Shown here piece by piece: positions 1 to 6,886 of a DNA stretch of 8,569 bases. Each line of letters opens with the position of its first letter. The stretch's first letter is position 1. The stretch spans positions 1 through 8,569 of the forward strand of contig JAHHST010000062.1 of assembly GCA_020025055.1 (NCBI GenBank), in the 5' to 3' direction. A model generated the notes under the pieces. It was not told the origin of the DNA, ran no database searches, and saw nothing but the letters and a program-made list of their open reading frames with translations. A program made the position numbers and the translations under genes. Origin of the DNA: Longicatena sp. (GTDB lineage: Bacteria > Bacillota_I > Bacilli_A > Erysipelotrichales > Erysipelotrichaceae).

Positions 1-272
1 TTTTTTGTATTATTTTCTTCTTCACTGATTCCACAAACAACTGCTATTTGTTTTCCTTTATTCCAAACATATGCATCAATTTTATCTTTTCTTAATTTCA
101 TCTGCATTGCTTTCGCATTTTCTTTTTTATCGAATAAACCTACCTGTATCATATACAATACCTTCTGTTCATCCATTTGTTTCTCTAATGTTGAAAAAAG
201 CATAAAATAAAGTCCTGAAAACAGAATTGAAAATACAATTGCAAAACTAATAATTACTTTTTTATTTTCCAT
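1..272 (-). CDS. SPOR-domain membrane protein, SpoIIB-like (partial, 3' end beyond left edge)
   Basis: The frame opens at ATG 272-270 behind a GGAGGG ribosome site (278-283) and stays open to the window edge, giving 90 complete codons. Residues 1-5 are polar and basic (MENKK) and residues 6-27 form one hydrophobic segment, so the protein should be a type II single-span membrane protein with its bulk outside. From about residue 38 (KVLYMIQVGLFDKKENA) it reads as the start of a SPOR domain: a beta strand ending in QVGLF, a helix rich in K, A and M (residues 49-63), then a second strand (DAYVW). SPOR domains bind denuded glycan strands of septal or remodelling peptidoglycan. The locus lies downstream of valS on the same strand, as spoIIB does in Bacillus subtilis, and it has a sigma-E-like upstream motif. 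A sporulation or engulfment role is therefore inferred; a cell-division SPOR protein is the alternative. The SPOR domain is cut off here. Confidence 0.72.
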   Translation of the reverse strand, partial: MENKKVIISFAIVFSILFSGLYFMLFSTLEKQMDEQKVLYMIQVGLFDKKENAKAMQMKLRKDKIDAYVWNKGKQIAVVCGISEEENNTK

Positions 273-289
273 ATACACCCTCCACAAGA

Positions 290-319
290 TATATATGAAA
301 CAAGCTACTTTATTATTCC
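290..319 (-). promoter_or_regulatory. sigma-E-like promoter of the SPOR gene
   Basis: On the minus strand GGAATAAT (319-312) and CATATATA (297-290) are separated by 14 bases. The layout resembles sigma-E promoters (-35 with an ATA core, -10 near CATACAnT, spacer about 14). The identical two boxes with the identical spacer precede the SpoVID-like gene at 7750-7779. The -10-like box lies only 6 bases from the ribosome site, so the leader would be extremely short; that is a reason for caution. Confidence 0.55.
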
Positions 320-376
320 TTTGCTTACATCTATACGATATTTTCTATAGAAAAACGTAATTTTTATCACAACTGA

Positions 377-404
377 TTGACATTCTATAAAAATTTAGTA
401 GAAT
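377..404 (+). promoter_or_regulatory. sigma-A promoter of tRNA-Ser
   Basis: A perfect -35 TTGACA (377-382) is followed after 16 bases by -10 TAGAAT (399-404). Transcription would start near 411, leaving about 9 bases of 5' leader before the mature tRNA at 420, as expected for a stably expressed tRNA gene. Confidence 0.8.
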
Positions 405-419
405 AATTAAAGTAATTAA

Positions 420-507
420 GGAGCGTTGGCCGAGCGGTTTAAGGCACCATCTTGGAAAGGTGGCGTAGTGAAAGCTACCGTGAGTTCGAATCTCATGCGC
501 TCCGCCA
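420..507 (+). tRNA. tRNA-Ser (anticodon GGA)
   Basis: This is an 88-nt class II tRNA with encoded CCA (505-507). The acceptor stem GGAGCGT (420-426) pairs with GCGCTCC (497-503), with one G-T wobble and discriminator G504. The anticodon stem CCATC/GGTGG (447-451 and 459-463) closes a 7-base loop TTGGAAA with anticodon GGA at 454-456, reading UCC and UCU serine codons. The long variable arm (stem GTAG/CTAC at 465-468 and 475-478) is typical of serine tRNAs. The T arm has GTGAG, loop TTCGAAT and CTCAT (480-496). The gene has its own promoter and terminator. No integrase gene or copy of its 3' end was seen nearby, so there is no sign that it serves as an attachment site here. Confidence 0.97.
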
Positions 508-572
508 AATAAATCTTATAATCGATATACCTATTATTTTAGATACATCGATTTATAAAATAAAAACTATAT

Positions 573-610
573 ATGGATGTTTTCTGTGTTTTCAGGAGAC
601 ATCCATTTTT
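573..610 (+). terminator. Rho-independent terminator after tRNA-Ser
   Basis: A 14-bp stem (573-586 with 593-606; two G-U wobbles in the plus-strand RNA) has a 6-base loop and is followed by TTTT-C-TATATT. It ends the tRNA-Ser transcript. On the minus strand the downstream sequence also has a T-rich run a few bases away, so weak bidirectional activity is possible. Confidence 0.75.
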
Positions 611-655
611 CTATATTCTTGAATATTATCTTTTTATACGATTTTTTTTAACATT

Positions 656-699
656 CAAAAAAAATACCCTTCTTACTAATCACTTAGTAAAAAGAGTAT
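656..699 (-). terminator. Terminator of the phasin-like/UbiB-like operon
   Basis: Read on the minus strand, a 16-bp stem (699-684 with 679-664; two U-G wobbles) with a 4-base loop runs straight into eight T residues (664-657). It lies 14 bases past the UbiB-like stop codon. Confidence 0.88.
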
Positions 700-712
700 G
701 TATGAATTCAAA

Positions 713-2308
713 TTATTTTCGATGACGATGTTCTTTTAATACCGAATATAATAACCAACAACCTAAACCGAATGCAGTAATATATCCAATAAATCCTAAA
801 GCAGGAATACCAAAAATTTTAGGTGTCATCTGCGTTGTACATAATAAAGAACTAGCCATCAATAATCCTGCACTTACAATACCTACAGTTAATTTATTCA
901 CCATATGATTAATCGAAGTCATTGGCACATCACTTCCCATAATATCTAAATTAACTTTCAAACGACCTTTCATAATCATTTGAATTATATCATATAATTG
1001 TACAGGTATTCTCATTCCATAATGAACTGCATCATGTGTTAATTTTTGTGTATTTATAAATTCTTTTTTCAAATCTATTTTATTTACCATATTCTGTGCC
1101 ACATGATTTGCTGCAATTTCAATAATATTAATTTTAGGGTCTAACACGGTCATAGTACTCTCAATTGTCACAAGTCCTCTTGCTAACATACTAATTCCTT
1201 TTGGCATTGATATGGAATGTTTATGTGCAATACTAAATATTTCTTGAATAACCACAGAAAGATTAATATCTTCTAATTCCATATGTAAGTATTTACGCAT
1301 AAAATTTTCCATATCATCGTAGAACAATGCATAATCAATTCTTCCATTATGTACCCCTAATGCCAAAATAACATCCACTAATTTTTGAACATCATTATTT
1401 CCTAAAGCAATGACTGCATTTTTCATTAAATATTTATCTTGTTTTGATAAAATTCCCATCATACCAAAATCAATCCAAACAATTTTTCCATCACGAATAC
1501 GAATATTTCCTAAATGCGGGTCTGCATGAAAAAAACCATCATCTACAATTTGCTTAATATAATTTTCAGCAAGTTTTACTGCAATTTCTTTACGATCATA
1601 TCCTTCTTCTTCCAATACATCGAATTCATCAATTTCATACCCATCTACATATTCCATTACTAATACACGACTCGTACTATATTCTAATTCGATTTTAGGT
1701 GCATCTATATATTGAATATCCTTATTTAATTGCGTAAACTTATTCGCAAATTTAGCTTCATTTAAAAAGTCCATTTCTTCTTTTGCCGTATGCCAAAATT
1801 CATCTAAAACAATATTAATATCAACAACACTACCTAGAATCTCATTGAGATGTAAAATTTTACTAGCTCTTCGAACTAAAGAAATATCTCTTTCCATCGT
1901 CATATAAATATTAGGACGCTGTACCTTTACAACAATATCTTTTCCATTTTTTAAAGTTGCTCTGTGAACTTGTGCTATAGAAGCACTTCCTAATGGTATT
2001 TCATCAAATTGTGAAAATATATCCTCCAAAGCAGTACCATACTCTTCTTCTATTACAGAACGAATTGTTTCAATACTCATCGGTAATACATTATCACGTA
2101 ATTTGACTAATTCCGTGCAATATCTCTCCGAAAACATATCCTGTCTTGAAGACATAATTTGTCCAATTTTCACAAAAGTAGGTCCTAGATCTTCTAATAT
2201 CATTCGAAACTTAACGGGATCTACACCTTTTGTTATTTCATGCTTTTTTAATATGCCAAGAATTTGTGCTAATCTTCGTTTACTACTTAAAATTTCATTA
2301 TTCTTCAT
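713..2308 (-). CDS. UbiB/ABC1/ADCK-family kinase-like membrane protein
   Basis: A 531-residue member of the atypical UbiB/AarF/ADCK protein-kinase-like family. Visible signatures are KIGQ at 47-50 (the family KxGQ motif), the A/S-rich nucleotide loop PLGSASIAQVHRA at 105-117, the VAIK-type lysine K128 in VVKVQRP, HADPHLGN at 261-268 (catalytic-loop equivalent of HxDxHPGN) and WIDFG at 278-282 (metal-binding DFG). Two hydrophobic segments near 472-490 and 498-520 anchor the C terminus, as in UbiB. In respiratory bacteria the family supports ubiquinone synthesis; anaerobic Firmicutes generally lack ubiquinone, so the role here is more likely in membrane lipid or isoprenoid handling (inference). 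The start overlaps the end of the phasin-like gene by 11 bases, and the nearest GAGGAA lies too far upstream for an ordinary ribosome site, so translational coupling is likely. The conserved Pro of HPGN is Leu (L266). A terminator follows directly. Confidence 0.93.
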   Translation of the reverse strand: MKNNEILSSKRRLAQILGILKKHEITKGVDPVKFRMILEDLGPTFVKIGQIMSSRQDMFSERYCTELVKLRDNVLPMSIETIRSVIEEEYGTALEDIFSQFDEIPLGSASIAQVHRATLKNGKDIVVKVQRPNIYMTMERDISLVRRASKILHLNEILGSVVDINIVLDEFWHTAKEEMDFLNEAKFANKFTQLNKDIQYIDAPKIELEYSTSRVLVMEYVDGYEIDEFDVLEEEGYDRKEIAVKLAENYIKQIVDDGFFHADPHLGNIRIRDGKIVWIDFGMMGILSKQDKYLMKNAVIALGNNDVQKLVDVILALGVHNGRIDYALFYDDMENFMRKYLHMELEDINLSVVIQEIFSIAHKHSISMPKGISMLARGLVTIESTMTVLDPKINIIEIAANHVAQNMVNKIDLKKEFINTQKLTHDAVHYGMRIPVQLYDIIQMIMKGRLKVNLDIMGSDVPMTSINHMVNKLTVGIVSAGLLMASSLLCTTQMTPKIFGIPALGFIGYITAFGLGCWLLYSVLKEHRHRK

Positions 2309-2591
2309 TATTTGCTGCTTCTAATTCCTCAATTTTAGCTTTAATTTCAGCAAGTTCTTCTTTACTTACCTTCTCTAAATCTCGCTTAATTTCATCTGCA
2401 TCTGCTGGAGTACATAATTTTTCTTTTACTGTATGTTTTAATTCTTCGTTTAAAATCTTTCCTTGTTCAACAGTTAATTCTCCTTTACGTACAAATTGGT
2501 CTACTAAATCTTTTGATTTTTCAGCAGTTGTAGCTGCAGCTCCAATACCTGCTAATAATACTTTTTTCAAATCGTCACTAAAATTCAACAT
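2298..2591 (-). CDS. Small phasin-like helical protein, partner of the UbiB-like kinase
   Basis: A 97-residue protein starting at ATG 2591, which sits 9 bases after AAAGGAG (2601-2607). An ATG at 2600 abuts the ribosome site directly and is less likely. Residues 1-23 (MLNFSDDLKKVLLAGIGAAA, then TTA) form a short amphipathic or hydrophobic helix. Residues 24-60 carry a pattern seen in Firmicute 'phasin family' proteins: helix, then RKGELTVEQGKIL, then helix. Residues 62-97 are a highly charged probable coiled coil rich in K and E. Phasins proper coat polyhydroxyalkanoate granules, but similar small proteins are often encoded beside UbiB-family genes in Firmicutes that may make no such granules. 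The overlap with the next start implies coupled expression and probably a physical or regulatory partnership with the kinase-like protein. The phasin label rests on composition and context and is moderate; the gene itself is well supported. Confidence 0.85.
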   Translation of the reverse strand: MLNFSDDLKKVLLAGIGAAATTAEKSKDLVDQFVRKGELTVEQGKILNEELKHTVKEKLCTPADADEIKRDLEKVSKEELAEIKAKIEELEAANNEE

Positions 2592-2622
2592 AATAAACAT
2601 CTCCTTTGTTTTTGTTACTTTT

Positions 2623-2631
2623 ATTTTATCA
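2623..2631 (-). promoter_or_regulatory. Extended -10 promoter of the phasin-like/UbiB-like operon
   Basis: On the minus strand TGATAAAAT (2631-2623) is an extended -10 element (TGnTAAAAT). No convincing -35 box lies 16-18 bases upstream, where the sequence is only A/T-rich. Transcription would start near 2616, giving a leader of about 25 bases. Confidence 0.5.
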
Positions 2632-2693
2632 CTTTTTTTATAAAATAAAATGTGATTCTATTCTTTCTTAAAAATTAAGTTCATATCGAAGAA

Positions 2694-2722
2694 TTGAGTT
2701 TTTCTAAATACAATGATAAAAT
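2694..2722 (+). promoter_or_regulatory. Promoter of the lipoprotein gene
   Basis: A -35 TTGAGT (2694-2699), a 17-base spacer and a -10 TAAAAT (2717-2722) preceded by TG at 2714-2715 make a good sigma-A site with an extended -10. The ribosome site begins only 4 bases after the -10, so transcription would start in or next to it and the leader would be unusually short. Confidence 0.6.
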
Positions 2723-2741
2723 ATTCAAAAGGAGATTTACT

Positions 2742-3341
2742 ATGAAAAAAAACTTTTTATGCTTCATCGTTTTAGTTATGATTTTAACTGGTTGCAAAAT
2801 ACATCAATCAAATATTTCACCTAGTAGTGCTGTAGATCAATTTTTAACTGGAATTCAATCTCATGATATGGATACAGTGAAAAATATTTCAGAATGGGAC
2901 GAAAATGCTATTCAATCTCTACAAATGAATGATATTGACTATATCGAAAATATAGATAAACAAATTCAAGATAAAGCTCATAAAGCACTTTATGGATTTA
3001 CTTATGAAATAACCGATGAGAAAACAGAAAAGGATTCTGCACAGGTTACTGTAACATTTAAAACAAAAAATATAGAGAAAACATTAAAAAACAGTTTAAA
3101 TGACATCATTCAATCTGCTTCTACACTTACTAAAAACAAAAAAAACACGGAAAAAGACATTCAAACTGAAATTCTAATTTCTTTATATGAAATACTTGCT
3201 AATACAAAAGAAGAAACAAAACAAACAATGATTTTGCAATTAAAAAAAGCCAACCATACTTGGATTGTAGAAAAGAATAAAGAATTAGAAGATTTATTAA
3301 TTAAAAATAGTGAAATATTTATTCATGAATTGCAGTCATAA
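2742..3341 (+). CDS. Putative lipoprotein of unknown function
   Basis: A 199-residue protein starting at ATG 2742, 7 bases after AAAAGGAG (2727-2734). A longer in-frame start at 2694 would lie inside the promoter and destroy the signal peptide's N-terminal position. Residues 1-18 are a lipoprotein signal peptide: MKKN, a hydrophobic core, then the lipobox LTGC with C18 as the lipidated residue, so the mature protein is tethered to the outer face of the membrane. The mature part begins with a Ser/Asn-rich linker, then SAVDQFLTGIQSHDMDTVKN, a helical opening typical of small NTF2-like lipoprotein domains of the DUF5105/DUF4878 type. A segment near residues 88-110 (YEITDEKTEKDSAQVTVTFK) alternates as beta strands. 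It is Lys-rich and has no catalytic signature. The family assignment is tentative and the substrate is unknown. It is monocistronic, between divergent and convergent neighbours. Confidence 0.88.
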   Translation: MKKNFLCFIVLVMILTGCKIHQSNISPSSAVDQFLTGIQSHDMDTVKNISEWDENAIQSLQMNDIDYIENIDKQIQDKAHKALYGFTYEITDEKTEKDSAQVTVTFKTKNIEKTLKNSLNDIIQSASTLTKNKKNTEKDIQTEILISLYEILANTKEETKQTMILQLKKANHTWIVEKNKELEDLLIKNSEIFIHELQS

Positions 3342-3404
3342 ATACATTTAAAATGTTGGATTATATATTTAATCTTTTATAATTTTAATCAAGTTCACAT
3401 AAAA

Positions 3405-3433
3405 AATACTTCATGATCCTTATGGAGGATTCT
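3405..3433 (+). repeat. Hairpin repeat, copy 1
   Basis: This copy matches the copy at 3624-3652 in 27 of 29 bases and begins AATACTTCATGATCC. The two changes (T3421 for C, G3428 for T) weaken the stem, and no T-run follows, so copy 1 is probably a decayed version that no longer terminates transcription. Confidence 0.75.
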
Positions 3434-3510
3434 AGCTTGTTGACAAACTACCTTATTTTGAAAACAAATAAAATTAATTTAGAAAAAGTGATGGAAAGCT
3501 ATTAAATTAC

Positions 3511-3551
3511 AGATGATTTTAGGTTAAAAATACCTTGAAATCATCTTTTTT
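3511..3551 (+). terminator. Plus-strand terminator downstream of the lipoprotein gene
   Basis: A perfect 9-bp stem AGATGATTT/AAATCATCT (3511-3519 and 3538-3546) encloses a second 4-bp stem AGGT/ACCT (3521-3524 and 3532-3535) and is followed by a T-run ending at 3551. It lies 170 bases past the lipoprotein stop codon, farther than usual, so either the 3' UTR is long or a short untranslated transcript ends here. Confidence 0.8.
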
Positions 3552-3568
3552 ATATCAAAGTGGAGACT

Positions 3569-3621
3569 AAAAAAAGACCGAATGACAAAGTCTGCTCAAC
3601 GAGTGACTTTGTCAACGGTCT
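3569..3621 (-). terminator. Terminator of the T-box/GNAT/valS transcript
   Basis: On the minus strand a two-part stem, AGACCG/CGGTCT (3621-3616 with 3580-3575) stacked on GACAAAGTC/GACTTTGTC (3613-3605 with 3592-3584), is broken only by a small internal loop, capped by a 12-base loop, and runs into seven T residues (3575-3569). It is one of the strongest terminators in the window and ends the valS transcript about 46 bases past the stop codon. Confidence 0.9.
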
Positions 3622-3623
3622 GA

Positions 3624-3656
3624 AATACTTCATGATCCTCATGGAGTATTCTTTTT
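3624..3656 (+). terminator. Hairpin repeat copy 2, plus-strand terminator
   Basis: A 12-bp stem AATACTTCATGA/TCATGGAGTATT (3624-3635 and 3639-3650; one U-G wobble in the plus-strand RNA) has a 3-base loop and is followed by C and TTTTT (3652-3656). It blocks plus-strand read-through into the antisense of valS. In the minus-strand RNA the same position is a C-A mismatch and no T-run follows, so its activity is directional. It repeats 3405-3433 in 27 of 29 bases. Confidence 0.75.
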
Positions 3657-3667
3657 ATATTTAATAT

Positions 3668-6292
3668 TTAGCGTCTTTTTTCCATTTCTGCTAATTGTTT
3701 TTCAACGATAGCATACTGTGCTTTGTATCCTTCTAATTTTTCTTTTTCTGCATTTACTTTAGCTTCAGGTGCTTTATTAACAAAGTTTGGATTACTTAAC
3801 ATTCCTTCTCCACGTTTAATTTCTCCTGTTAAACGTTTTAATTCTTTTGTTAATTTTGCAATTTCTTCTTCCACATTGATAATTGCAGCTAAAGGAACAT
3901 TTAATGTACCATTTAAAATTGGACGTACTGCCATTTCTTCTGAACGATTTTCACTAATCCATGTTGCATGACACATTTTTTGTAAAATTGCATTAATTTT
4001 AGTATCGCATGGAATTACATTATCATTTTCATCTTTGATAATAACTTCAATATCCATACTTGGTTTCAAATTATAATCTACTTTTAATCCACGTACTGCT
4101 TCAATCATAGTAATTAACTGTTTAACAGAAACCATTTCATCTTCGCTCATTTCAACTTCTGCAGGTGTAGGCCATACTTCTTTATTAATACTTTCCATTG
4201 CATGAGGTAATGACAAGTAAATTTCTTCAGTTACAAACGGCATAAATGGATGTAACATACGTACAATACCACGTAATACAATAACTAATGTAGAACGTGC
4301 CGCTTTTACTGTTGTTTCATCATCACTTTGTAGACCTGCTTTTGATAATTCAATATACCATGAACAGAAATCATCCCATACAAAACTATATAGCTCATTT
4401 CCTACTAAAGCGAATTCGTATTTTTCCATATTCTCAGTAACATTTTCTAATACTTCGTTAAAACGTTTTAAAATCCATTTATCGATGATTGAAGCATTTG
4501 TAATATCAACATCCTCTAAAGTAAAATCTTCTCCTAATTGCATTAAAGCAAAACGTGATGCGTTCCAAATTTTATTAATAAAATTCCAACTTGATTCTAC
4601 TTTTTCTTCAGAGAAACGTAAATCTTGTCCTGGTGTAGAGTTTGTTGTTAAGAAGAAACGTAAAGAATCCACACCATATTTTTCAATAACATCCATTGGA
4701 TCAATACCATTTCCTAAAGATTTGCTCATTTTTCTACCTTGAGGATCACGTACTAACCCATGAATTAATACATCTTTAAATGGACGATTTTTCATACAAT
4801 AACGTGTTTGGAATGCCATACGAGCTACCCAGAAGAAAATAATGTCATATCCAGTAACTAATAAATCATTAGGGAAATAACGTTCTAAATCAGCTGTATC
4901 TTCTGGCCATCCTAATGTTGAGAAAGGCCATAATGCACTTGAGAACCATGTATCTAAAACATCTTCATCCTGTTTCCAATTTTCAATATCTTTTGGATCT
5001 TCCATTCCTACATAAATTTCACCAGTTTCTTTGTGATACCAAGCTGGAATTCTATGACCCCACCATAATTGACGAGAAATACACCAATCTTCAATATTTT
5101 CTAACCATTGATGGAATGTTTTTTCAAAACGTTTTGGATAGAAATTAATTTTTTGATCTTCTATTTCTTGGTTTTTAAGTACTTCTTGTGCTAATGGTTC
5201 CATTTTTACAAACCATTGTTTTGATAAATATGGTTCCACAATTACACCAGTACGCTCAGAGTGACCTACTTGATGCATATGTTTTTCAATGTGATCTACA
5301 ATACCATTTGATTCAAAATCTGCAACTAATGCTTTACGACATTCAAAACGATCCATACCTGCATATTTACCGCACATGTCATTCATTGTACCATTTGGAT
5401 GCATACAAATAGGCATAGGTAAATTATATTTTTTTGCTAATGCAAAGTCATTAGGGTCATGAGCTGGCGTACATTTCATAACTGCTGTACCAAAACTCAT
5501 ATCAATATAGTCATCTGCCATAATTGGAAGCTTATCTCCATTAGCAGGGTTAATCGCATGCATACCTACGATATCTTTATATCTTTCATCATCTGGATGA
5601 ACAAAAATTGCCTGATCTGCAAACATTGTTTCTGGACGTGTTGTCGCAATTACTAATTCTTTTCCAGTTTCAACAACTTTATATTTGAAATAATACATTG
5701 CTCCTTCAATTTCTTTGTGAATAACTTCAATATTAGAAAGAGCTGTCATAGCTTCTGGATCCCAGTTAATAATTCTTTCGCCTTGATAAATTAATCCATC
5801 ATTATATAAATCAACAAAAACTTTACGTACTGCATGGCTTAACCCTTCATCAAGAGTAAAACGTTCTCTAGTATAATCTAAAGATACACCCATTTTTGCC
5901 CATTGTTTACGAATTGTAGAAGCATATTCTTCTTTCCATTCCCATGCACGATCTAAGAATTTTTCACGTCCAATATCGTAACGTGAAATACCTTCATTTT
6001 TTAATCTTTGATCAACTTTAGCTTGTGTAGCAATTCCAGCATGATCCATACCTGGTAACCATAACATATCATATCCTTGCAAACGTTTATAACGTGCAAC
6101 AATATCTTGTAATGTTGTATCCCATGCATGTCCTAAATGAAGTTTTCCTGTTACATTTGGTGGTGGAATAACAATACAATACGGATCTTTTGATAAATCT
6201 CCTGCTGTAAAATATCCTTTTTCAATCCAAGTTTTATAGTAATCTTTTTCAACTTTTAAATGATCATATTTTTGATCTAATGCTTTTGACAT
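3668..6292 (-). CDS. valS: Valine--tRNA ligase
   Basis: A cytoplasmic class Ia aminoacyl-tRNA synthetase that charges tRNA-Val with valine. It has 874 residues, the usual full length. The start is ATG 6292, 7 bases after GGAGG; an ATG at 6310 lies upstream of that ribosome site. The HIGH motif is HLGH at 52-55 within PPPNVTGKLHLGH, and KMSKS is at 521-525. The CP1 editing domain, which hydrolyses mischarged Thr-tRNA-Val, shows TTRPETMFAD (217-226) and GTAVMKCTPAHDPNDF (268-283). WCISRQLWWGHRIPAWY (403-419) is a core Rossmann signature. The anticodon-binding helical domain covers about 600-740. Residues 806-874 form the C-terminal coiled-coil arm typical of bacterial ValRS, including NPNFVNKAPEAKV. 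The gene follows the acetyltransferase by one base and shares its T-box leader. Nothing is missing. Confidence 0.99.
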   Translation of the reverse strand: MSKALDQKYDHLKVEKDYYKTWIEKGYFTAGDLSKDPYCIVIPPPNVTGKLHLGHAWDTTLQDIVARYKRLQGYDMLWLPGMDHAGIATQAKVDQRLKNEGISRYDIGREKFLDRAWEWKEEYASTIRKQWAKMGVSLDYTRERFTLDEGLSHAVRKVFVDLYNDGLIYQGERIINWDPEAMTALSNIEVIHKEIEGAMYYFKYKVVETGKELVIATTRPETMFADQAIFVHPDDERYKDIVGMHAINPANGDKLPIMADDYIDMSFGTAVMKCTPAHDPNDFALAKKYNLPMPICMHPNGTMNDMCGKYAGMDRFECRKALVADFESNGIVDHIEKHMHQVGHSERTGVIVEPYLSKQWFVKMEPLAQEVLKNQEIEDQKINFYPKRFEKTFHQWLENIEDWCISRQLWWGHRIPAWYHKETGEIYVGMEDPKDIENWKQDEDVLDTWFSSALWPFSTLGWPEDTADLERYFPNDLLVTGYDIIFFWVARMAFQTRYCMKNRPFKDVLIHGLVRDPQGRKMSKSLGNGIDPMDVIEKYGVDSLRFFLTTNSTPGQDLRFSEEKVESSWNFINKIWNASRFALMQLGEDFTLEDVDITNASIIDKWILKRFNEVLENVTENMEKYEFALVGNELYSFVWDDFCSWYIELSKAGLQSDDETTVKAARSTLVIVLRGIVRMLHPFMPFVTEEIYLSLPHAMESINKEVWPTPAEVEMSEDEMVSVKQLITMIEAVRGLKVDYNLKPSMDIEVIIKDENDNVIPCDTKINAILQKMCHATWISENRSEEMAVRPILNGTLNVPLAAIINVEEEIAKLTKELKRLTGEIKRGEGMLSNPNFVNKAPEAKVNAEKEKLEGYKAQYAIVEKQLAEMEKRR

Positions 6293-6293
6293 C

Positions 6294-6845
6294 CTATTTC
6301 CTCCATTCATCTTTCAGCATCATAAACTCTACAATATCATGATAGAGTCCATCACTTAATTCTTCTGCTTTTTTTAAAACTTTCATTTTACGAAAGCCTA
6401 ATCTTTCTAGAACACGAATACTTTTTCTATTTTCAACAGCTACATAAGCAAATACTTTATGTAAATCTAACTGTAAAAAACCTATATTTAAAAGTTCTGG
6501 CAATGCTTCTGCCACATACCCTTTCCCCCAAAAATCAGGGTGTAATACATACGCAATCTGCGCGCTATGTTGATGTAGACCATGAAAATATAAGTGTCCG
6601 ATTACCTTATCTATTTCTTTTTCAACCATGCACCAAGCTTGGGGTTCTCCCATCTCTTCAAACGGTAAATAAGATGACTTCAAAATATCTAAAGTATCAT
6701 CTACATCTGTATGTGGAGTATAATTTAATAATGCTGTTACCTTAGGTAATTTACAATATTCATGAATATCACAAACGTCTTCTTCTTCCATCCCTCTGAG
6801 ATATAGGCGTTGTGTCTCTTTTTCCGGCATATCTAATGTTACCAT
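6294..6845 (-). CDS. GNAT-family N-acetyltransferase (RimJ/RimL-like)
   Basis: A 183-residue acetyl-CoA-dependent N-acetyltransferase. The start ATG 6845 follows GAGGAG (6852-6857) by 6 bases. It shows the RimJ/RimL-type layout: N-terminal strand TQRLYLR (11-17), a central strand VIGHLYFHG (81-89), motif A IAYVLHPDFWGKGYVAEAL (97-115) with the acetyl-CoA pyrophosphate loop around W106-A114, and motif B ENRKSIRVLERLGF (138-151). Relatives acetylate ribosomal proteins, other protein N termini, or small amines including antibiotics and amino acids; the substrate cannot be read from sequence. It lies between the T-box terminator and valS, and its stop codon (6294-6296) is separated from the valS start by one base, with the valS ribosome site lying inside its last codons. 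The two should therefore be co-induced by valine-tRNA shortage and translated in a coupled way. Confidence 0.93.
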   Translation of the reverse strand: MVTLDMPEKETQRLYLRGMEEEDVCDIHEYCKLPKVTALLNYTPHTDVDDTLDILKSSYLPFEEMGEPQAWCMVEKEIDKVIGHLYFHGLHQHSAQIAYVLHPDFWGKGYVAEALPELLNIGFLQLDLHKVFAYVAVENRKSIRVLERLGFRKMKVLKKAEELSDGLYHDIVEFMMLKDEWRK

Positions 6846-6859
6846 TTTTTTCTCCTCAT

Positions 6860-6886
6860 AAAAAAAACGTCCTTGTATAAGGACGT
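6860..6886 (-). terminator. Regulated terminator of the T-box leader
   Basis: On the minus strand ACGTCCTT (6886-6879) pairs perfectly with AAGGACGT (6874-6867) around a 4-base loop, then continues into a T-run to 6860. Its left arm shares CGTCCTT with the antiterminator helix, so the two structures exclude each other. The ribosome site of the acetyltransferase begins 3 bases later. Confidence 0.93.

Larger units (their letters stand above)
3342..3667. other. Gene-free interval between convergent lipoprotein gene and valS
   Basis: No convincing coding frame is seen on either strand. The stretch holds a weak AT-rich hairpin just after the lipoprotein gene (GATTA 3359-3363 with TAATC 3370-3374, followed by TTTTAT), two copies of a 29-base hairpin repeat (3405-3433 and 3624-3652), a strong plus-strand terminator (3511-3551) and a strong minus-strand terminator (3569-3621). 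A TTGACA at 3440-3445 has no -10 at a workable distance. Confidence 0.7.

Noticed and set aside
420..507. tRNA-Ser as an integration site for a mobile element
   Set aside because: No integrase gene and no noticed repeat of the tRNA 3' end in the window; the tRNA is followed by its own terminator and ordinary genes.
569..576. A further minus-strand CATATATA near the tRNA terminator
   Set aside because: It lacks GGAATAAT at the 14-base distance and is not upstream of a nearby gene start.
2103..2643. Plus-strand open frames opposite the UbiB-like and phasin-like genes
   Set aside because: Their hydrophobic, Ser/Phe-rich products are what antisense reading of AT-rich Lys/Glu-coding DNA yields; the minus-strand genes have motifs and ribosome sites.
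2618..2656. Inverted repeat ATCAC...GTGAT between the divergent phasin-like and lipoprotein genes
   Set aside because: The arms pair only with gaps in a nearly pure A/T stretch; not strong enough to call an operator.
3440..3474. Possible promoter with TTGACA at 3440-3445 and TAAAAT at 3469-3474, suggesting a small RNA ending at 3551
   Set aside because: The spacer would be 23 bases, too long for sigma-A, and TTGACA here is better explained as part of the repeat-related TTGACAAA sequence.
3723..5656. Several plus-strand open frames of 65-85 codons opposite valS
   Set aside because: They lie entirely antisense to a full-length, well-conserved gene, lack ribosome sites, and their products show no family pattern.
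6503..6745. Plus-strand open frame opposite the acetyltransferase
   Set aside because: Antisense to a gene with clear GNAT motifs, and no ribosome site.
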